Positions 8,522-17,505 are shown, numbered from the stretch's first letter. The stretch: 37,795 bases of DNA from Megasphaera geminata F0357 (GCF_000239275.1 NZ_JH417566.1:1-37795); one strand, 5' to 3'. Program-made: numbers and translations. The notes: a model not told the origin generated them from the sequence alone.

Positions 8522-8566
8522 ATGTTGAAAACAGGTTTTATTTTAATTGATGTCCATGCGTTTTAA
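8522..8566 (+). pseudogene. 14-codon start fragment resembling an isochorismatase-family N-terminus
   Basis: GAGGAG precedes ATG at 8522, and the frame reads MLKTGFILIDVHAF before TAA. The TGFILIDV core looks like the first strand of isochorismatase-like cysteine hydrolases (ALIVIDVQ), but nothing downstream continues that family in any frame. It could be a relic, a leader peptide or chance. Confidence 0.25.
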
Positions 8567-8691
8567 CTGCCTACAGTATGTCGACCGCTTTTTTCAGAGT
8601 AATGGGGTATCGGTTATTTATAACGCTATTTTGATACTCTGAACTGCATAAAGTGGAGTTTAACGGTACAGCCGATCGTACAGGAATGATT

Positions 8692-9542
8692 TTATAATGT
8701 TCGTTTTATCAATTTTTCCGTGTAGGCCCCGTCCTGACTGTTGCCGACGAGAACTTTTTGTCTGTCCATCGCTTCAAGGCCGGCTATTTCTTCTTTTGTC
8801 AGCGTAAAATCGAAAATATCTATATTTGCCTTAATGCGTTCGACATGAGCCGATTTCGGCAAAACGGAAATATTTTTTTGCGTGAGGAAACGCAATGCGA
8901 TTTGGTAGGGTGTTTTATGATATTTCTCGTCGGCACAGTAACGGCCGGATCATTGTACATGGTCGTATCACGATTGCGGCCGAAAGGAGAATAGGCTTGA
9001 TGAACGACGCCGTAACGGTGCATAACAGCCTGCAGTTCCTTATATTGGCAGTAAAGATGTGTTTCTATTTGATTGACAGCCGGCGTGATTTTATTGAAGT
9101 GTATCAGATCTATGAGCTGACTCGGCATGAAGTTCGACACACCGATGGAACGTACAAGCCCGTTGTTTACAGCTTGCTCCAGAGAACGCCAGGCCCGGTA
9201 CACATCGTTATACGGCCAGTGGAGGAGAACCAGGTCGATATAGTCGAGATCCAGTTTACGAAGGGAATTTTCCAGACTTTTGCGACATTTATTGCCGGAA
9301 AAGTCGGTAAACCAGATTTTGGTTGTCACAAATATATCTTCTCTCGGAACGGGGCATTGTTTCAGCGCCTTCCCGATGATCTCCTCGTTCTTATAGGCTT
9401 GTGCCGTATCAATGAGACGATAGCCGCTCTTGACTGCTGTTATCACAGCTTCTTCATCATCAATCGGATTGGTCAACATATACGTACCGAAACCGACAAG
9501 GGGCATTTCATACCCCGTATTGAGTGTTACCGCAGGTTTCAC
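8692..9542 (-). pseudogene. Aldo/keto reductase, split by a -1 frameshift
   Basis: The N-terminal part starts at a GTG (9542) with AGGAGG upstream and shows the AKR fold: VTLNTGYEMPLVGFGTY, the DTAQAYKNEE motif with catalytic Asp and Tyr, VTTKIW with the Lys, LVLLHWP with the His, and SIGVSNF. Near 8936 the frame shifts. The true continuation (ADEKYHKTPYQIALRFLTQ, then the NADP-binding SVLPKSAHVERIKAN) runs in the next frame to the TAA at 8692-8694. The span is 851 bases, one short of a whole codon count; one lost G in ACTGTGCCGAC restores it. A full protein would be about 283 residues, normal for AKR5-type 2,5-diketo-D-gluconate-like reductases, which reduce small carbonyls with NADPH. It may be a real pseudogene or a sequence error. 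Confidence 0.88.
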
Positions 9543-9662
9543 AGACAGGCCTCCTTTCCATTCTTTACTGCTATTCTACGCCATTCATGTATAAGATAAA
9601 AGGGAAAGTGTCAAAATCCGTATAGATTCATGATTTTTCGGATATTATGATGTTCTTGCAAA

Positions 9663-9671
9663 TGATATAAT
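9663..9671 (+). promoter_or_regulatory. Extended -10 promoter of the redox cluster
   Basis: TGATATAAT (TG at 9663-9664, TATAAT at 9666-9671) is an extended -10 element 27 bases ahead of the small CXXC gene. No good -35 box is visible, which is common with this type. Confidence 0.5.
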
Positions 9672-9698
9672 AAGAACGATTGAAAGGGGGCTTGTCAG

Positions 9699-9830
9699 TT
9701 GTCAAAGCAGAGAATAGCCTTACTTTTATTAGCCGTAGCCTTATTGACTATCGGCTTGGCGCGCGAAGAGGAATGGGCAGTCTTCCAAAAGGGCGCCATA
9801 CTTTGCTTGGAGTGTATCGGTCTTGGCTAG
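9699..9830 (+). CDS. CD1871A-family CXXC motif-containing small protein
   Basis: A 43-residue gene starting at TTG 9699, behind AAAGGGGG at 9684-9690. It has a basic N-terminus, one hydrophobic segment (IALLLLAVALLTIGLA), a short polar middle (REEEWAVFQKGA) and a C-terminal CLECIGLG motif. This matches the small CXXC proteins that I know as the CD1871A family, which commonly precede 4Fe-4S membrane proteins in anaerobic Firmicutes. The last three codons overlap the start of the next gene, so translation is probably coupled. The role is unknown; the single membrane segment and the Cys pair suggest redox or metal handling at the membrane. Confidence 0.75.
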   Translation: MSKQRIALLLLAVALLTIGLAREEEWAVFQKGAILCLECIGLG

Positions 9831-10668
9831 CCGTAAAATTATTCAATTTGTCAGTGCCGTTCTTACGAATGCCAATTGGCGCGGTTTTCGGGACGGCACC
9901 GTATACAGCGGTGAAACGAAGGCGCTGTGTGTACCCGGACTTAACTGTTATTCCTGCCCCGGTGCAATCGGGTCTTGCCCTATCGGTTCATTGCAAAGTT
10001 CATTGAGCGGGTTTATTCCGCAGATCCCTTTTTATGTCCTTGGGCTTATTGTGCTTTTCGGACTTCTCTTTGGCCGCGTTGTTTGCGGTTTTTTGTGCCC
10101 CTTCGGATTTTTTCAGGAATTGCTTTATAAACTGCCCGTGCCGAAATTGGGAAAGTCTTCATTTACAAGAGCTCTGACCGGAATGAAGTATTTCTTTCTG
10201 GCTGCTATCTTTCTCGGCCCGCTTTTGATGTATGCTATAATCGGGTTGGGTGAGCCTGTTTTTTGTAAATATATCTGCCCTGCCGGTACGATAGAAGGGG
10301 CGGCACCGCTTTTTGCAATAAATGAAAACCTGCGCGGTGCTGCCGGTTGGCTGACCCTTTGGAAAGGCATTCTGGCAGGCCTTATGATTCTGACGGCCGC
10401 CGTTATCTTTCGGCCGTTCTGCCGGTTTATTTGTCCGTTAGGCGCAATATACGGTTTTTTTAACAAATATGCCCTTACCGGTATACATGTTGATCAAAAC
10501 CGGTGTATTGCCTGCGGCCGTTGTGCCGCTGTTTGCAAATCCGACATTAGTATTGCCGGTGATAAAGAATGCATATCCTGCGGTGATTGTGTGCGCAATT
10601 GTCCCGTTGGAGCCATATACATGAAAAAGGCCGTCGTTTTACAGCATAAGGAGGATGAAAATGTTTAA
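9823..10668 (+). CDS. NapH-like membrane ferredoxin (4Fe-4S binding protein)
   Basis: The 281-residue protein starts at TTG 9823, overlapping the CXXC gene by eight bases. It contains about five membrane segments and repeated cysteine motifs typical of NapH/YccM/RnfB-like electron carriers: CVPGLNCYSCPGAIGSCPIG, CGFLCPFGFFQE, FCKYICPAGT and FCRFICPLGAIYG. Near the C-terminus are two classical 4Fe-4S sites, CIACGRCAAVC and CISCGDCVRNCP. Such proteins pass electrons between the quinone or ferredoxin pool and redox partners. With a CXXC protein before it and a thioredoxin-like lipoprotein after it, it may supply electrons across the membrane to an extracytoplasmic thiol system. The partner is inferred from context. 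Confidence 0.88.
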   Translation: MASRKIIQFVSAVLTNANWRGFRDGTVYSGETKALCVPGLNCYSCPGAIGSCPIGSLQSSLSGFIPQIPFYVLGLIVLFGLLFGRVVCGFLCPFGFFQELLYKLPVPKLGKSSFTRALTGMKYFFLAAIFLGPLLMYAIIGLGEPVFCKYICPAGTIEGAAPLFAINENLRGAAGWLTLWKGILAGLMILTAAVIFRPFCRFICPLGAIYGFFNKYALTGIHVDQNRCIACGRCAAVCKSDISIAGDKECISCGDCVRNCPVGAIYMKKAVVLQHKEDENV

Positions 10669-11203
10669 AAAATATATTCTTGCCATGGCAGCATGTTGTT
10701 TTATCTTTGTGCTTTCAGCCTGCGGCGCCGAGCAGAAGGCTGAAACAGAAGTGCGGCAACAAGCCGTTCAGACAGAACAGATTCAGGTCGGAGAAATGGC
10801 TCCGGATATTGAGTTAACGGGGCTTGACGGGAAAATATTAAGGCTTTCCGAGCTCTATGGGCATGGCCCTGTTTTTATTAATTTTTGGGCATCCTGGTGC
10901 CCGCCTTGTGTGCAGGAGATGCCCGATATTCAAAAAGCATACGAGGGGCACAATGGAGATATTCAGTTTGTTGCCGTTGATATGGATCAGAAAAAAGAAG
11001 ACGGACAGGCTTTCTGGCAAAAAGGAAAGTTTACTGTTCCCATGTACCGGTCCAATATCCGGGATGTTACCAGAGCGTACCAAATTACAGGGATTCCTTT
11101 ATCCGTTCTTATCGATAAGGGGGGAAAGATTGTAAATATGCGTCTAGGCTCCATGTCCGGTGAAGACGTGGAAAAATTCTTGCAGCCCGTCTCGAACAGA
11201 TAA
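10661..11203 (+). CDS. TlpA-like thiol-disulfide oxidoreductase lipoprotein
   Basis: A lipoprotein signal (KKYILAMAACCFIFVLSAC, lipobox LSAC) anchors a thioredoxin fold on the outer face of the inner membrane. The active site is WASWCPPC. VAVDMDQ and the cis-Pro loop TGIPLSVLID also match TlpA/ResA. Length is 180 residues. Two ATGs share the frame (10655 and 10661); AAGGAGG ends at 10654, so 10661 has the proper six-base spacing. It overlaps the ferredoxin gene by eight bases, so the three genes form one unit. Probable role: reduction of disulfides in exported or haem-binding proteins. Confidence 0.9.
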   Translation: MFKKYILAMAACCFIFVLSACGAEQKAETEVRQQAVQTEQIQVGEMAPDIELTGLDGKILRLSELYGHGPVFINFWASWCPPCVQEMPDIQKAYEGHNGDIQFVAVDMDQKKEDGQAFWQKGKFTVPMYRSNIRDVTRAYQITGIPLSVLIDKGGKIVNMRLGSMSGEDVEKFLQPVSNR

Positions 11204-11277
11204 GCGGAAGACTCTATAAGGCCGATGCCGCTTTTACAGGTATCATCTTAATTAACGAATAACTGTGCGGGAAGTAA

Positions 11278-11327
11278 GCCGGCGAAATCGGCGCGTTATC
11301 TGTATGGCCGGCGCATTTCATTTTTTT
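11278..11327 (+). terminator. Possible terminator or attenuator before the sulfite reductase
   Basis: GCCGGC at 11278-11283 can pair with GCCGGC at 11307-11312, followed by TTTCATTTTTTTG. It sits after the TlpA gene and about 20 bases ahead of the reductase ATG. Confidence 0.3.
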
Positions 11328-11348
11328 GCTCACGAGGTAGGAGGATAT

Positions 11349-12891
11349 ATGGATACCAAAAAGTGGACGGAACATTTTAAACGGGATTTGCCTGTTTTTT
11401 ATGAAGCGACGCGGAAATTTTATCGTAAAGAGCTGGAACCCGGTAAATATAAGGGGATTTCGGGAGGATTCGGCTGTTATGGCGAACGCGGTGCGGAATC
11501 CACCATGTTACGGCTCCGCTTTGCAGGCGGTATTATCGAACAAAGGGATCTGCAGTCGCTTATTACATTGATTGAAAAACACAAGGTGGAAATGGTGCAC
11601 TATACGACCTGTCAATCGTTGCAGCTTCATCATTTGACGGAAACACAGGTCCTTTCGCTTACTGCCGATCCTTTATGAACAAGGTATTCTGACCCGTGGT
11701 GCCGGATCTGATTTTCCGCGCAATATTACGGCGCCGGCTCTTCGCGGTATCGATCCGAATGAGTATTTCGACATTACCGCTCTCGTCGATGCCGTAACCG
11801 ATTATCTTCTCGGGTTTATCGGCGTCGTTAAGTTACCGCGTAAATTTAAAGTTTCCTTTAATAATGCACCTGTTGATGAGCCGCATTCGACAATTCGCGA
11901 TCTCGGCTTTGTAGGCCGCCCCGACGGGTTGTTCGATGTCTATGCCGCAGGCGGTCTAGGTCCTAATCCGAAACTTGGCGTGAAGCTGGCGGAAGGTATT
12001 GCCCGAGAAAAGATTCTCTACTATGTAAAGGCCATGTATATGACTTTTTCCAAGTACGGTAATTATACTAACCGCAGTCGGGCCCGTACGCGTTACTTTC
12101 AACAGGTACCGGGAACGGAAGAGTTTAAGGTTCTCTTTAATAACGGCCTTATCGAGGCTTTTAAAGAGAATCTGGAGCTTCATGTAGAAGAAAGAGAAAT
12201 TACCAAGACGGGCATACCGCGTGAGGTGGATAATTTACGTATTAAACCGCAAAAACAAAGGGGATTATATTATGTTACATATCATCCCGTCGGCGGTACG
12301 CCATCTATGGAGAATTTTCTTGCTCTTGCCAAAGCTGTCGTGGCCATTGATGGGGCTCAGTTCCGTTTAGGTGCCGAAGAAACGGCATATATTACGAACC
12401 TTACCGCTGATGAAGCGGAGCGCATTGCCGCGTTGACTGAAAGTGAAACGGCGCATACTGCCTTTGAAAAATCCGTTTCCTGTGTCGGCAGTACAGTCTG
12501 TCAGGTAGGCTTACGTGATTCGCACGGTCTGTTAAAAAATATTCTGGAAGCCGCCAAGCCCTATAATTTTGCCGACGGCGTTTTACCTCGTCTTTATATT
12601 TCCGGCTGTCCTAATTCGTGCGGGACTCATGAGACGGGTGTTCTCGGTTTCCAAGGCGCGGCGAAAAAAGTCGGTGATACGACGGTGCCGGCATTCGCCG
12701 TGCATATTGGCGGTTCCGATACCCTTTACCGTGAAGTTTTGGGACCGAAAGTTACCGTTATTACGTCAGAAAATATTCCTGAATTTATCGTTGAGCTGGG
12801 AAAAACAGTAGAAAACGCAAAAACCACGTTTAATGAATGGTACAGCGCTCATTCGAAAGAACTCTACGCTCTGGCGGAAAAATACGTATAA
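11349..12891 (+). pseudogene. Siroheme sulfite/nitrite reductase family protein, split by a +1 frameshift
   Basis: The ATG at 11349 follows GAGG and begins MDTKKWTEHFKRDL. The N-terminal ferredoxin-like half (GGFGCYGERG, MLRLRFAGGIIEQRDL) runs to about 11665. There the frame passes into a premature TGA; the neighbouring frame continues as PILYEQGILTRGAGSDFPRN and on to the end. The span is 1543 bases, one more than a multiple of three, so a single extra base near CGCTTACTGCCG explains it. The C-terminal half holds the 4Fe-4S/siroheme ligands: Cys-X5-Cys in SCVGSTVCQVG and Cys-X3-Cys in SGCPNSCGTHETG. The intact protein would be about 513 residues, usual for this family, and would reduce sulfite or nitrite with six electrons. 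The redox cluster just upstream could be its electron source, but that is a guess. Confidence 0.87.
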
Positions 12892-12960
12892 ATAAGTAGT
12901 GAACGGTGCCTAAGGATATCTGTTAATACTTAAAAATACAGGGACCGTCCGCTTTAACGC

Positions 12961-12999
12961 AAGAAAACGGTGCAGTAAAAATCGCTGCACCGTTTTCTT
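12961..12999. terminator. Bidirectional terminator between the reductase and ychF
   Basis: A perfect 15-bp stem (12961-12975 with 12985-12999, core ACGGTGCAG/CTGCACCGT) has A-rich and T-rich ends on both strands. It lies between convergent genes and overlaps the ychF stop codon. Confidence 0.85.
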
Positions 13000-14104
13000 A
13001 TACATTGAAACGAAAATACGTTATGTCTCCGTCCTGCATAGGATACTCTTTTCCTTCAAGACGGACGAGTCCTTTTTCTTTAGCTGCCTGTTCACTGCCG
13101 CAGGCAATCAGATCATTGTAGGAAATGATTTCGGCGCGAATAAAACCGCGTTCCATGTCCGTATGAATTTTGCCGGCCGCTTTTTGTGCATGTGTGCCTT
13201 CGACAATGGTCCAGGCACGGACTTCATCGGCGCCGGCCGTGAAGAAATTGATAAGGCCTAAGAGCGCATAACTGGCTCTGATCAGTTTCGTTAAGCCCGC
13301 TTCGGGAAGACCGAGCTCTTTAAGAAACATAGCGGCCTCATTTTTCGGAAGTTCAGCGATCTCCGCTTCTATTTTAGCCGAAACGGCTACGACTTCGGCG
13401 TCCTCTTTCTCGGCAAATTCGATAACGCGCCGTACATGCGGATTTTCATCGGCAGCAGCAGCTTCCTCTTCAGAAACGTTGCAGACATAAAGGATCGGTT
13501 TGAGGATGAGCAAGTTGAGTTCTTTCAATAAAGGCAGTTCGCTTTCAGTGAGCTTTGCCTTGCGGACTGGTTCGCCGTTTTCAAGATAAGCCAAGACTTT
13601 TTCAAGAACGGCAAGCTCCGTTTTTGCATCTTTGTCGCCGCATTTGGCAATCTTAGTGAGACGGTCGGCGCGTTTTTGTGCCGTTTCCAGGTCGGCCAGG
13701 CAAAGTTCCGTATTGATGACGTCAATATCACGGAGCGGATCGACTGAGCCGGCAACATGCGTAATATTTTCATCCTCAAAGCAACGCACCACTTCGGCAA
13801 TGGCGTCCGTTTCTCTGATATGACTGAGAAATTTATTACCCAGCCCCTCGCCCTTGGAAGCGCCCGAAACGAGGCCGGCAATATCAACGAAACGCATAAC
13901 TGCGGGTACGACCTTCTTCGGGCAATACATGTTCGCCAAAATCTGTAACCGTTTATCCGGTACTTCTACGACGCCCACGTTCGGTTCAATAGTACAGAAC
14001 GGATAATTGGCGGCTTCAGCCCCTGCTTCGGTAATAGCATTGAAAAGAGTACTCTTACCGACATTCGGCAAGCCGACAATGCTGACCTCAAGATTTGTGC
14101 TCAT
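12998..14104 (-). CDS. ychF: Redox-regulated ATPase YchF (OLA1 family)
   Basis: YchF is a universally conserved Obg-related P-loop protein that hydrolyses ATP rather than GTP and associates with ribosomes. The 368-residue product has the P-loop GLPNVGKST (11-19), the switch region [22 protein letters not shown], and NVSEEE in place of the GTP-specific NKxD, as expected for the ATP-binding branch. The C-terminal TGS-type domain carries [15 protein letters not shown]. Length is normal (about 363-370). It has its own intergenic region after the ddh terminator. Confidence 0.97.
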   Translation of the reverse strand: MSTNLEVSIVGLPNVGKSTLFNAITEAGAEAANYPFCTIEPNVGVVEVPDKRLQILANMYCPKKVVPAVMRFVDIAGLVSGASKGEGLGNKFLSHIRETDAIAEVVRCFEDENITHVAGSVDPLRDIDVINTELCLADLETAQKRADRLTKIAKCGDKDAKTELAVLEKVLAYLENGEPVRKAKLTESELPLLKELNLLILKPILYVCNVSEEEAAAADENPHVRRVIEFAEKEDAEVVAVSAKIEAEIAELPKNEAAMFLKELGLPEAGLTKLIRASYALLGLINFFTAGADEVRAWTIVEGTHAQKAAGKIHTDMERGFIRAEIISYNDLIACGSEQAAKEKGLVRLEGKEYPMQDGDITYFRFNV

Positions 14105-14235
14105 AACATCATCCTTATCGTTAAAATTAAATATAAGTAAAAATCTTCATACAATCATAAATTATAGCATAAAACCGCGCTCTTCGCTGAGAGATGAGGA
14201 GAGAAAAACATTTCCGGGATTCACGAAGTAAGTTC

Positions 14236-14270
14236 CGAAGAAAAGCCCCGCGACGACTGTCGGCGGGGCT
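14236..14270 (-). terminator. Rho-independent terminator of the dapL-ddh unit
   Basis: On the minus strand AGCCCCGC (14270-14263) pairs with GCGGGGCT (14251-14244) and is followed by TTTCTTC. It lies ten bases after the ddh stop. Confidence 0.85.
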
Positions 14271-14279
14271 GTGGCATAT

Positions 14280-15254
14280 TTATAAAAGGTGAGAGCGAAG
14301 TTCCGCGTCGCTTTTAGTGGAAATCCAGGCAGGCGGGATATCAAAGACGGTGAACGCGCCTTTGGCGCCGTGTGAAGCCAGTCGATGCAAGCCGCGGGCA
14401 TATGCCGTGAGGACGGAGCCTGTAAATTCAGGATTGCTGTCCAGTTTCAAACTGTATTCGATAACGTGGCTCGTACCTTTTGTACTTTCTCCGCTGCGCA
14501 TTACGAATCCGCCGTGGGGAATACCCTTATGATCGCGGTCCAGTTCTTTCTGAGAGATGAAATGAACTGCTGTTTCATAACCGACGAAGTAGTTTTCCAT
14601 TGTTTTGATTTCTTCTTCGATTTTAGCCTTGTCCGCATTTTCGGCAGCGACGACATAGCAGTCGCGGAGATGTGCTTCCTGAGCGGTAACTTCCGGTGTT
14701 TCACCGCTGCGGATGGCATTTAAGTAGGCCTCTTTAGGTACTGTGTATTGGCGGGCGTCGAGAACTCCTTCAATACGGCGGATCGCGTCGGAGTGCCCCT
14801 GGCTTACGCCGCGGCCCCAAAAGGTATACGTTTTGCCTTGCGGCAGGATAGATTCCGCAAAGACACGCTGTAAGGAGAACATGCCCGGATCCCAGCCGCA
14901 GGAGATGAGAGCTGCTGTGCCGCCTTCTTTAGCCGCCTTGTCGACAGTAGTAAAGTGTTCCGTAATACGCGGATGCGTATCGAAGCTGTCGATGCAGACG
15001 AAATCTCTGGCTACTGCAGGCGTCTGAACGATTAAATCCGTTGCCGATCCGCCGCATAATATCATGACATCGATTTTTCCCTTAAAATCTTTCATTTGAT
15101 TCATTGTATATACAGGAATGCCGCTTACTGTCTGTAAATCATTGCGACGGGAGAATACAGCGACCAATTCCATGTCCGGCTGTAACTGAACGGATGCTTC
15201 CGCGCCACGGCCCAGGTTACCGTAGCCGACGATGCCGATGCGAATTTTACTCAT
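14280..15254 (-). CDS. ddh: meso-Diaminopimelate D-dehydrogenase
   Basis: Ddh converts tetrahydrodipicolinate, ammonia and NADPH directly to meso-2,6-diaminopimelate, bypassing succinylated or acetylated intermediates. The 324-residue protein starts with the Rossmann fingerprint IRIGIVGYGNLGRGAE and contains CGGSATDL, CIDSFDTHPRI, ISCGWDPGMFSLQR, FWGRGVSQGHSDAIRR and GIPHGGFVMRSG, all typical of Ddh. GGAGGC precedes the ATG. It lies 85 bases downstream of dapL on the same strand, so one cell carries two routes from the same precursor. The pairing is notable because most bacteria rely on one. Confidence 0.95.
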   Translation of the reverse strand: MSKIRIGIVGYGNLGRGAEASVQLQPDMELVAVFSRRNDLQTVSGIPVYTMNQMKDFKGKIDVMILCGGSATDLIVQTPAVARDFVCIDSFDTHPRITEHFTTVDKAAKEGGTAALISCGWDPGMFSLQRVFAESILPQGKTYTFWGRGVSQGHSDAIRRIEGVLDARQYTVPKEAYLNAIRSGETPEVTAQEAHLRDCYVVAAENADKAKIEEEIKTMENYFVGYETAVHFISQKELDRDHKGIPHGGFVMRSGESTKGTSHVIEYSLKLDSNPEFTGSVLTAYARGLHRLASHGAKGAFTVFDIPPAWISTKSDAELRSHLL

Positions 15255-15338
15255 TGAGATGCCTCCTAATAAAATATAATGACTCTTTCAGCTGTTCGGA
15301 TTATATTGTACCATACAGCGTATCCTTTTTATATGGAC

Positions 15339-16574
15339 TCAGAACGTTAAATTCTTTATTCTCTCGACGGCTTCTGTCGTGTCCGCACGGGAACCGAAGG
15401 CGGTGAGCCGCATATACCCTTCGCCGTGCGGGCCGAAACCGCTGCCCGGGGTCGTAACGACAGCTGCACGTTCCAAAAGAAGATCAAAAAAATCTCCGCT
15501 TTTCATGCCTTGCGGTGTCTGTACCCAGGCGTAGGGAGAATTGGCAGCGCCGTAAACGGTATAGCCCGCTTCCGTAAGACCGTTGCGAATGGTATGCGCG
15601 TTTTCCATATAATAGTCTATATCGGCACGGCACTGTGCCCGGCCGGCCGCTGAGTAATACGCTTCGGCGGCTCGCTGAATGATATACGGCGTGCCGTTGA
15701 AGAACGTGCATTGACGGCGGTTCCACAGGGAATTCAAGGTAACAGGTTCTCCCGCTTTGGTATAGGCTTTACAGGTCCGCGGCACGATAATATAGGAACA
15801 ACGCATGCCCGTGAAGCCGGCACATTTGGAATATGAACGAAGTTCAATGGCAACTTCGTTTGCTCCGTCGATTTCATATATGCTGTGCGGTATATCGGCC
15901 TCCGTTATGTATGTTTCATAGGCCGAGTCGTAGATGAGGACCACTTTATTTTCCCTTGCATATGTTACCCAGGCGGACAATTCCTCGTATGACATCGCCG
16001 TACCGGTGGGATTGCTCGGATTGCAAAGGTAAACGATATCAACTTTTTCTGCAGGCGGCTGTGCTTTAAAACCGTTTTCCGGTGTGCACGGCAAGTAGAC
16101 CACGCCGTCATAACGTCCTGTTTCAGCATGATACCTGCCTGTGTGACCGGTAATGACATTGGAATCCAGATAAACCGGATAAACCGGATCGGCTACGGCG
16201 AATTTCAAGTCCGCGCCGAAAAGATCTTGAATGCAGGCGACATCCGTTTTTGCACCGTCGCCGATAAATACCTCGTCCAGCTCAAGTGATACACCGCGTG
16301 TTTCGTAATCGCCCTTGATGATAGCGGCTCTTAAAAACTCATAGCCTTGTTCAGGCCCGTAACCGCGGAACGTTGCCGCACTGCCCATTTCAGCGGTTGC
16401 CTTGTGCATGGCGTCTATAATGGCCGGGGCAAGGGGACGTGTCACGTCGCCGATGCCGAGTCGAATAATACGACGTTCGGGGTGACGTTGTTCGTAAGCG
16501 GTTACCTTTTTAGCGATCGTTGCAAAAAGATAAGTACCCGGAAGTTTTGCATAATTTTCATTAACATGAGCCAT
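15339..16574 (-). CDS. dapL: LL-diaminopimelate aminotransferase
   Basis: DapL transfers an amino group from glutamate to tetrahydrodipicolinate, giving LL-diaminopimelate for lysine and peptidoglycan. The 411-residue, PLP-dependent, fold-I enzyme shows NENYAKLPGTYLFATIAKKV at the N-terminus, RLGIGDVTRPLAP, FRGYGPEQGYEFLR, VYLCNPSNPTGTA, and the PLP lysine in SYSKCAGFTGMRCSY. These are hallmarks of the DapL family, as is the length (about 410). AAGGAGG precedes the ATG. A possible promoter on the minus strand (TTTCAA and TAAAAT, near 16615-16645) lies upstream. I looked for a lysine riboswitch in the 230-base leader and could not recognise one. Confidence 0.95.
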   Translation of the reverse strand: MAHVNENYAKLPGTYLFATIAKKVTAYEQRHPERRIIRLGIGDVTRPLAPAIIDAMHKATAEMGSAATFRGYGPEQGYEFLRAAIIKGDYETRGVSLELDEVFIGDGAKTDVACIQDLFGADLKFAVADPVYPVYLDSNVITGHTGRYHAETGRYDGVVYLPCTPENGFKAQPPAEKVDIVYLCNPSNPTGTAMSYEELSAWVTYARENKVVLIYDSAYETYITEADIPHSIYEIDGANEVAIELRSYSKCAGFTGMRCSYIIVPRTCKAYTKAGEPVTLNSLWNRRQCTFFNGTPYIIQRAAEAYYSAAGRAQCRADIDYYMENAHTIRNGLTEAGYTVYGAANSPYAWVQTPQGMKSGDFFDLLLERAAVVTTPGSGFGPHGEGYMRLTAFGSRADTTEAVERIKNLTF

Positions 16575-16781
16575 GGAACGGGCCTCCTTAGAGTTTCCTT
16601 ATAAAATAATTACTTATTTTACTACAGCCGATTTCTGTTGAAAAGACGAGAAGGAAAAAACGTGAAAATTAGAGCCCCTTTTCTATTAATAAAGGAATTT
16701 CATAGGATACAATATCGCTCTATTGCCATATAAAGAGGAAGCAGACGGTAACAGGGAAGTTATGCGTCTCCGGTATTCCTA

Positions 16782-16790
16782 TGATATAAT
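16782..16790 (+). promoter_or_regulatory. Extended -10 element
   Basis: TGATATAAT (TG at 16782-16783, TATAAT at 16785-16790) lies 15 bases before the ATG at 16806. A start at about 16797 would leave a leader of only some nine bases. Confidence 0.45.
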
Positions 16791-16805
16791 AAACGGCAGA
16801 ATCAA

Positions 16806-17087
16806 ATGTCCCGCAGGAGAAAAAACAACCGAGGTGCGCAGCTGTTAAAGATATTTTTACAAAAGGTAAAGGAACGATATCACTTGTCCCGTTGCGGTGA
16901 GCCGGTTCGTATGGAGGCGCCGTGTCTCTATGTTGATAAAGGGCGTAAATTTGCCGTTTGGAATATGCCTGATAAGACTTTTGAATTTGCGGCTGAACGT
17001 GTGCGGGAAGAAGCGGGACAACGGTCCTTTGGCGATTATGATTGTCGTGCTACCCGCTCATGGAGCGAATTCGTGAAAAATTATTGA
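16806..17087 (+). CDS. Unrecognised 93-residue protein
   Basis: I do not recognise this gene. The product begins with a basic stretch (SRRRKNNRGAQ), then a helix (LLKIFLQKVKERYHL), then a small beta-like middle (APCLYVDKGRKFAVWNMP) and a charged end with two more Cys or aromatic residues. There is no signal peptide or clear membrane segment. The ATG has no Shine-Dalgarno and sits very close to an extended -10 element, so it may be read from a very short leader. Codon use resembles the neighbours. It stands alone between dapL (divergent) and the giant gene. A short frame just after it (ATG 17089, 82 codons) is doubtful. Confidence 0.5.
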   Translation: MSRRRKNNRGAQLLKIFLQKVKERYHLSRCGEPVRMEAPCLYVDKGRKFAVWNMPDKTFEFAAERVREEAGQRSFGDYDCRATRSWSEFVKNY

Positions 17088-17505
17088 AATGGAGAGGGCC
17101 GTTGACGAGCGGGTTTGTGAAATTATTAAATACGGTGCGTACAGCGTGATAAAAGAAAAACGTAAGCTTGTTCTTTGGAAGCGTGTTATATTGAGTAGCG
17201 CATTGACGAAAGTGAACAGAATAATTTGGTTCTTATATTATTTAGGTGTGCCTATAAGTCCGGTGAAGGGTATAATTTACGCTGTAATTGAGAACGGTCA
17301 AGCCGGCTCTGAGCGCAGCGGTATTGTTACCGTTTAGGTTTTACTTTTATTCATTTTAAAACGGAGTTCTTGCTGAATCATCATATAGGCCGAGAGCGGT
17401 GGGAAGAAGGCGGTAACCCTTTCACGGGCGGTGTATAATGAATATATAATATATACTTTGCAATAAAGACCGTTTGAGAAAGCCTTTCGTCAGAGGAGAA
17501 AAGAG
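17088..17505. other. Region before the giant gene with no convincing gene
   Basis: About 420 bases. An 82-codon frame (17089-17337) lacks a ribosome site and resembles no family I know. A 29-codon frame (ATG at 17064) with a basic amphipathic look overlaps it; neither is convincing. Near 17291-17330 an imperfect AACGGT/ACCGTT hairpin followed by T-rich sequence could be a terminator. TATAAT-like sequences around 17437-17455 probably belong to the promoter of the gene at 17506. Confidence 0.4.

Larger units (their letters stand above)
8243..8691. other. Gene-poor region with hairpins
   Basis: About 450 bases between the carrier and the aldo/keto reductase. It contains two near-perfect hairpins (8306-8345 and 8369-8392, listed separately), a 9-base inverted repeat TTCAGAGTA/TACTCTGAA (8593-8601 and 8635-8643), and a 14-codon open frame with a good ribosome site (8522-8566). 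I see no full gene or recognisable RNA. Confidence 0.5.

Noticed and set aside
8895-9599. Plus-strand open frame of 234 codons
   Set aside because: It is antisense to the aldo/keto reductase, whose protein sequence is clearly conserved; no ribosome site.
16575-16800. Lysine riboswitch upstream of dapL
   Set aside because: The leader lacks the conserved helices and junction sequences I would expect; only a normal promoter and ribosome site are visible.
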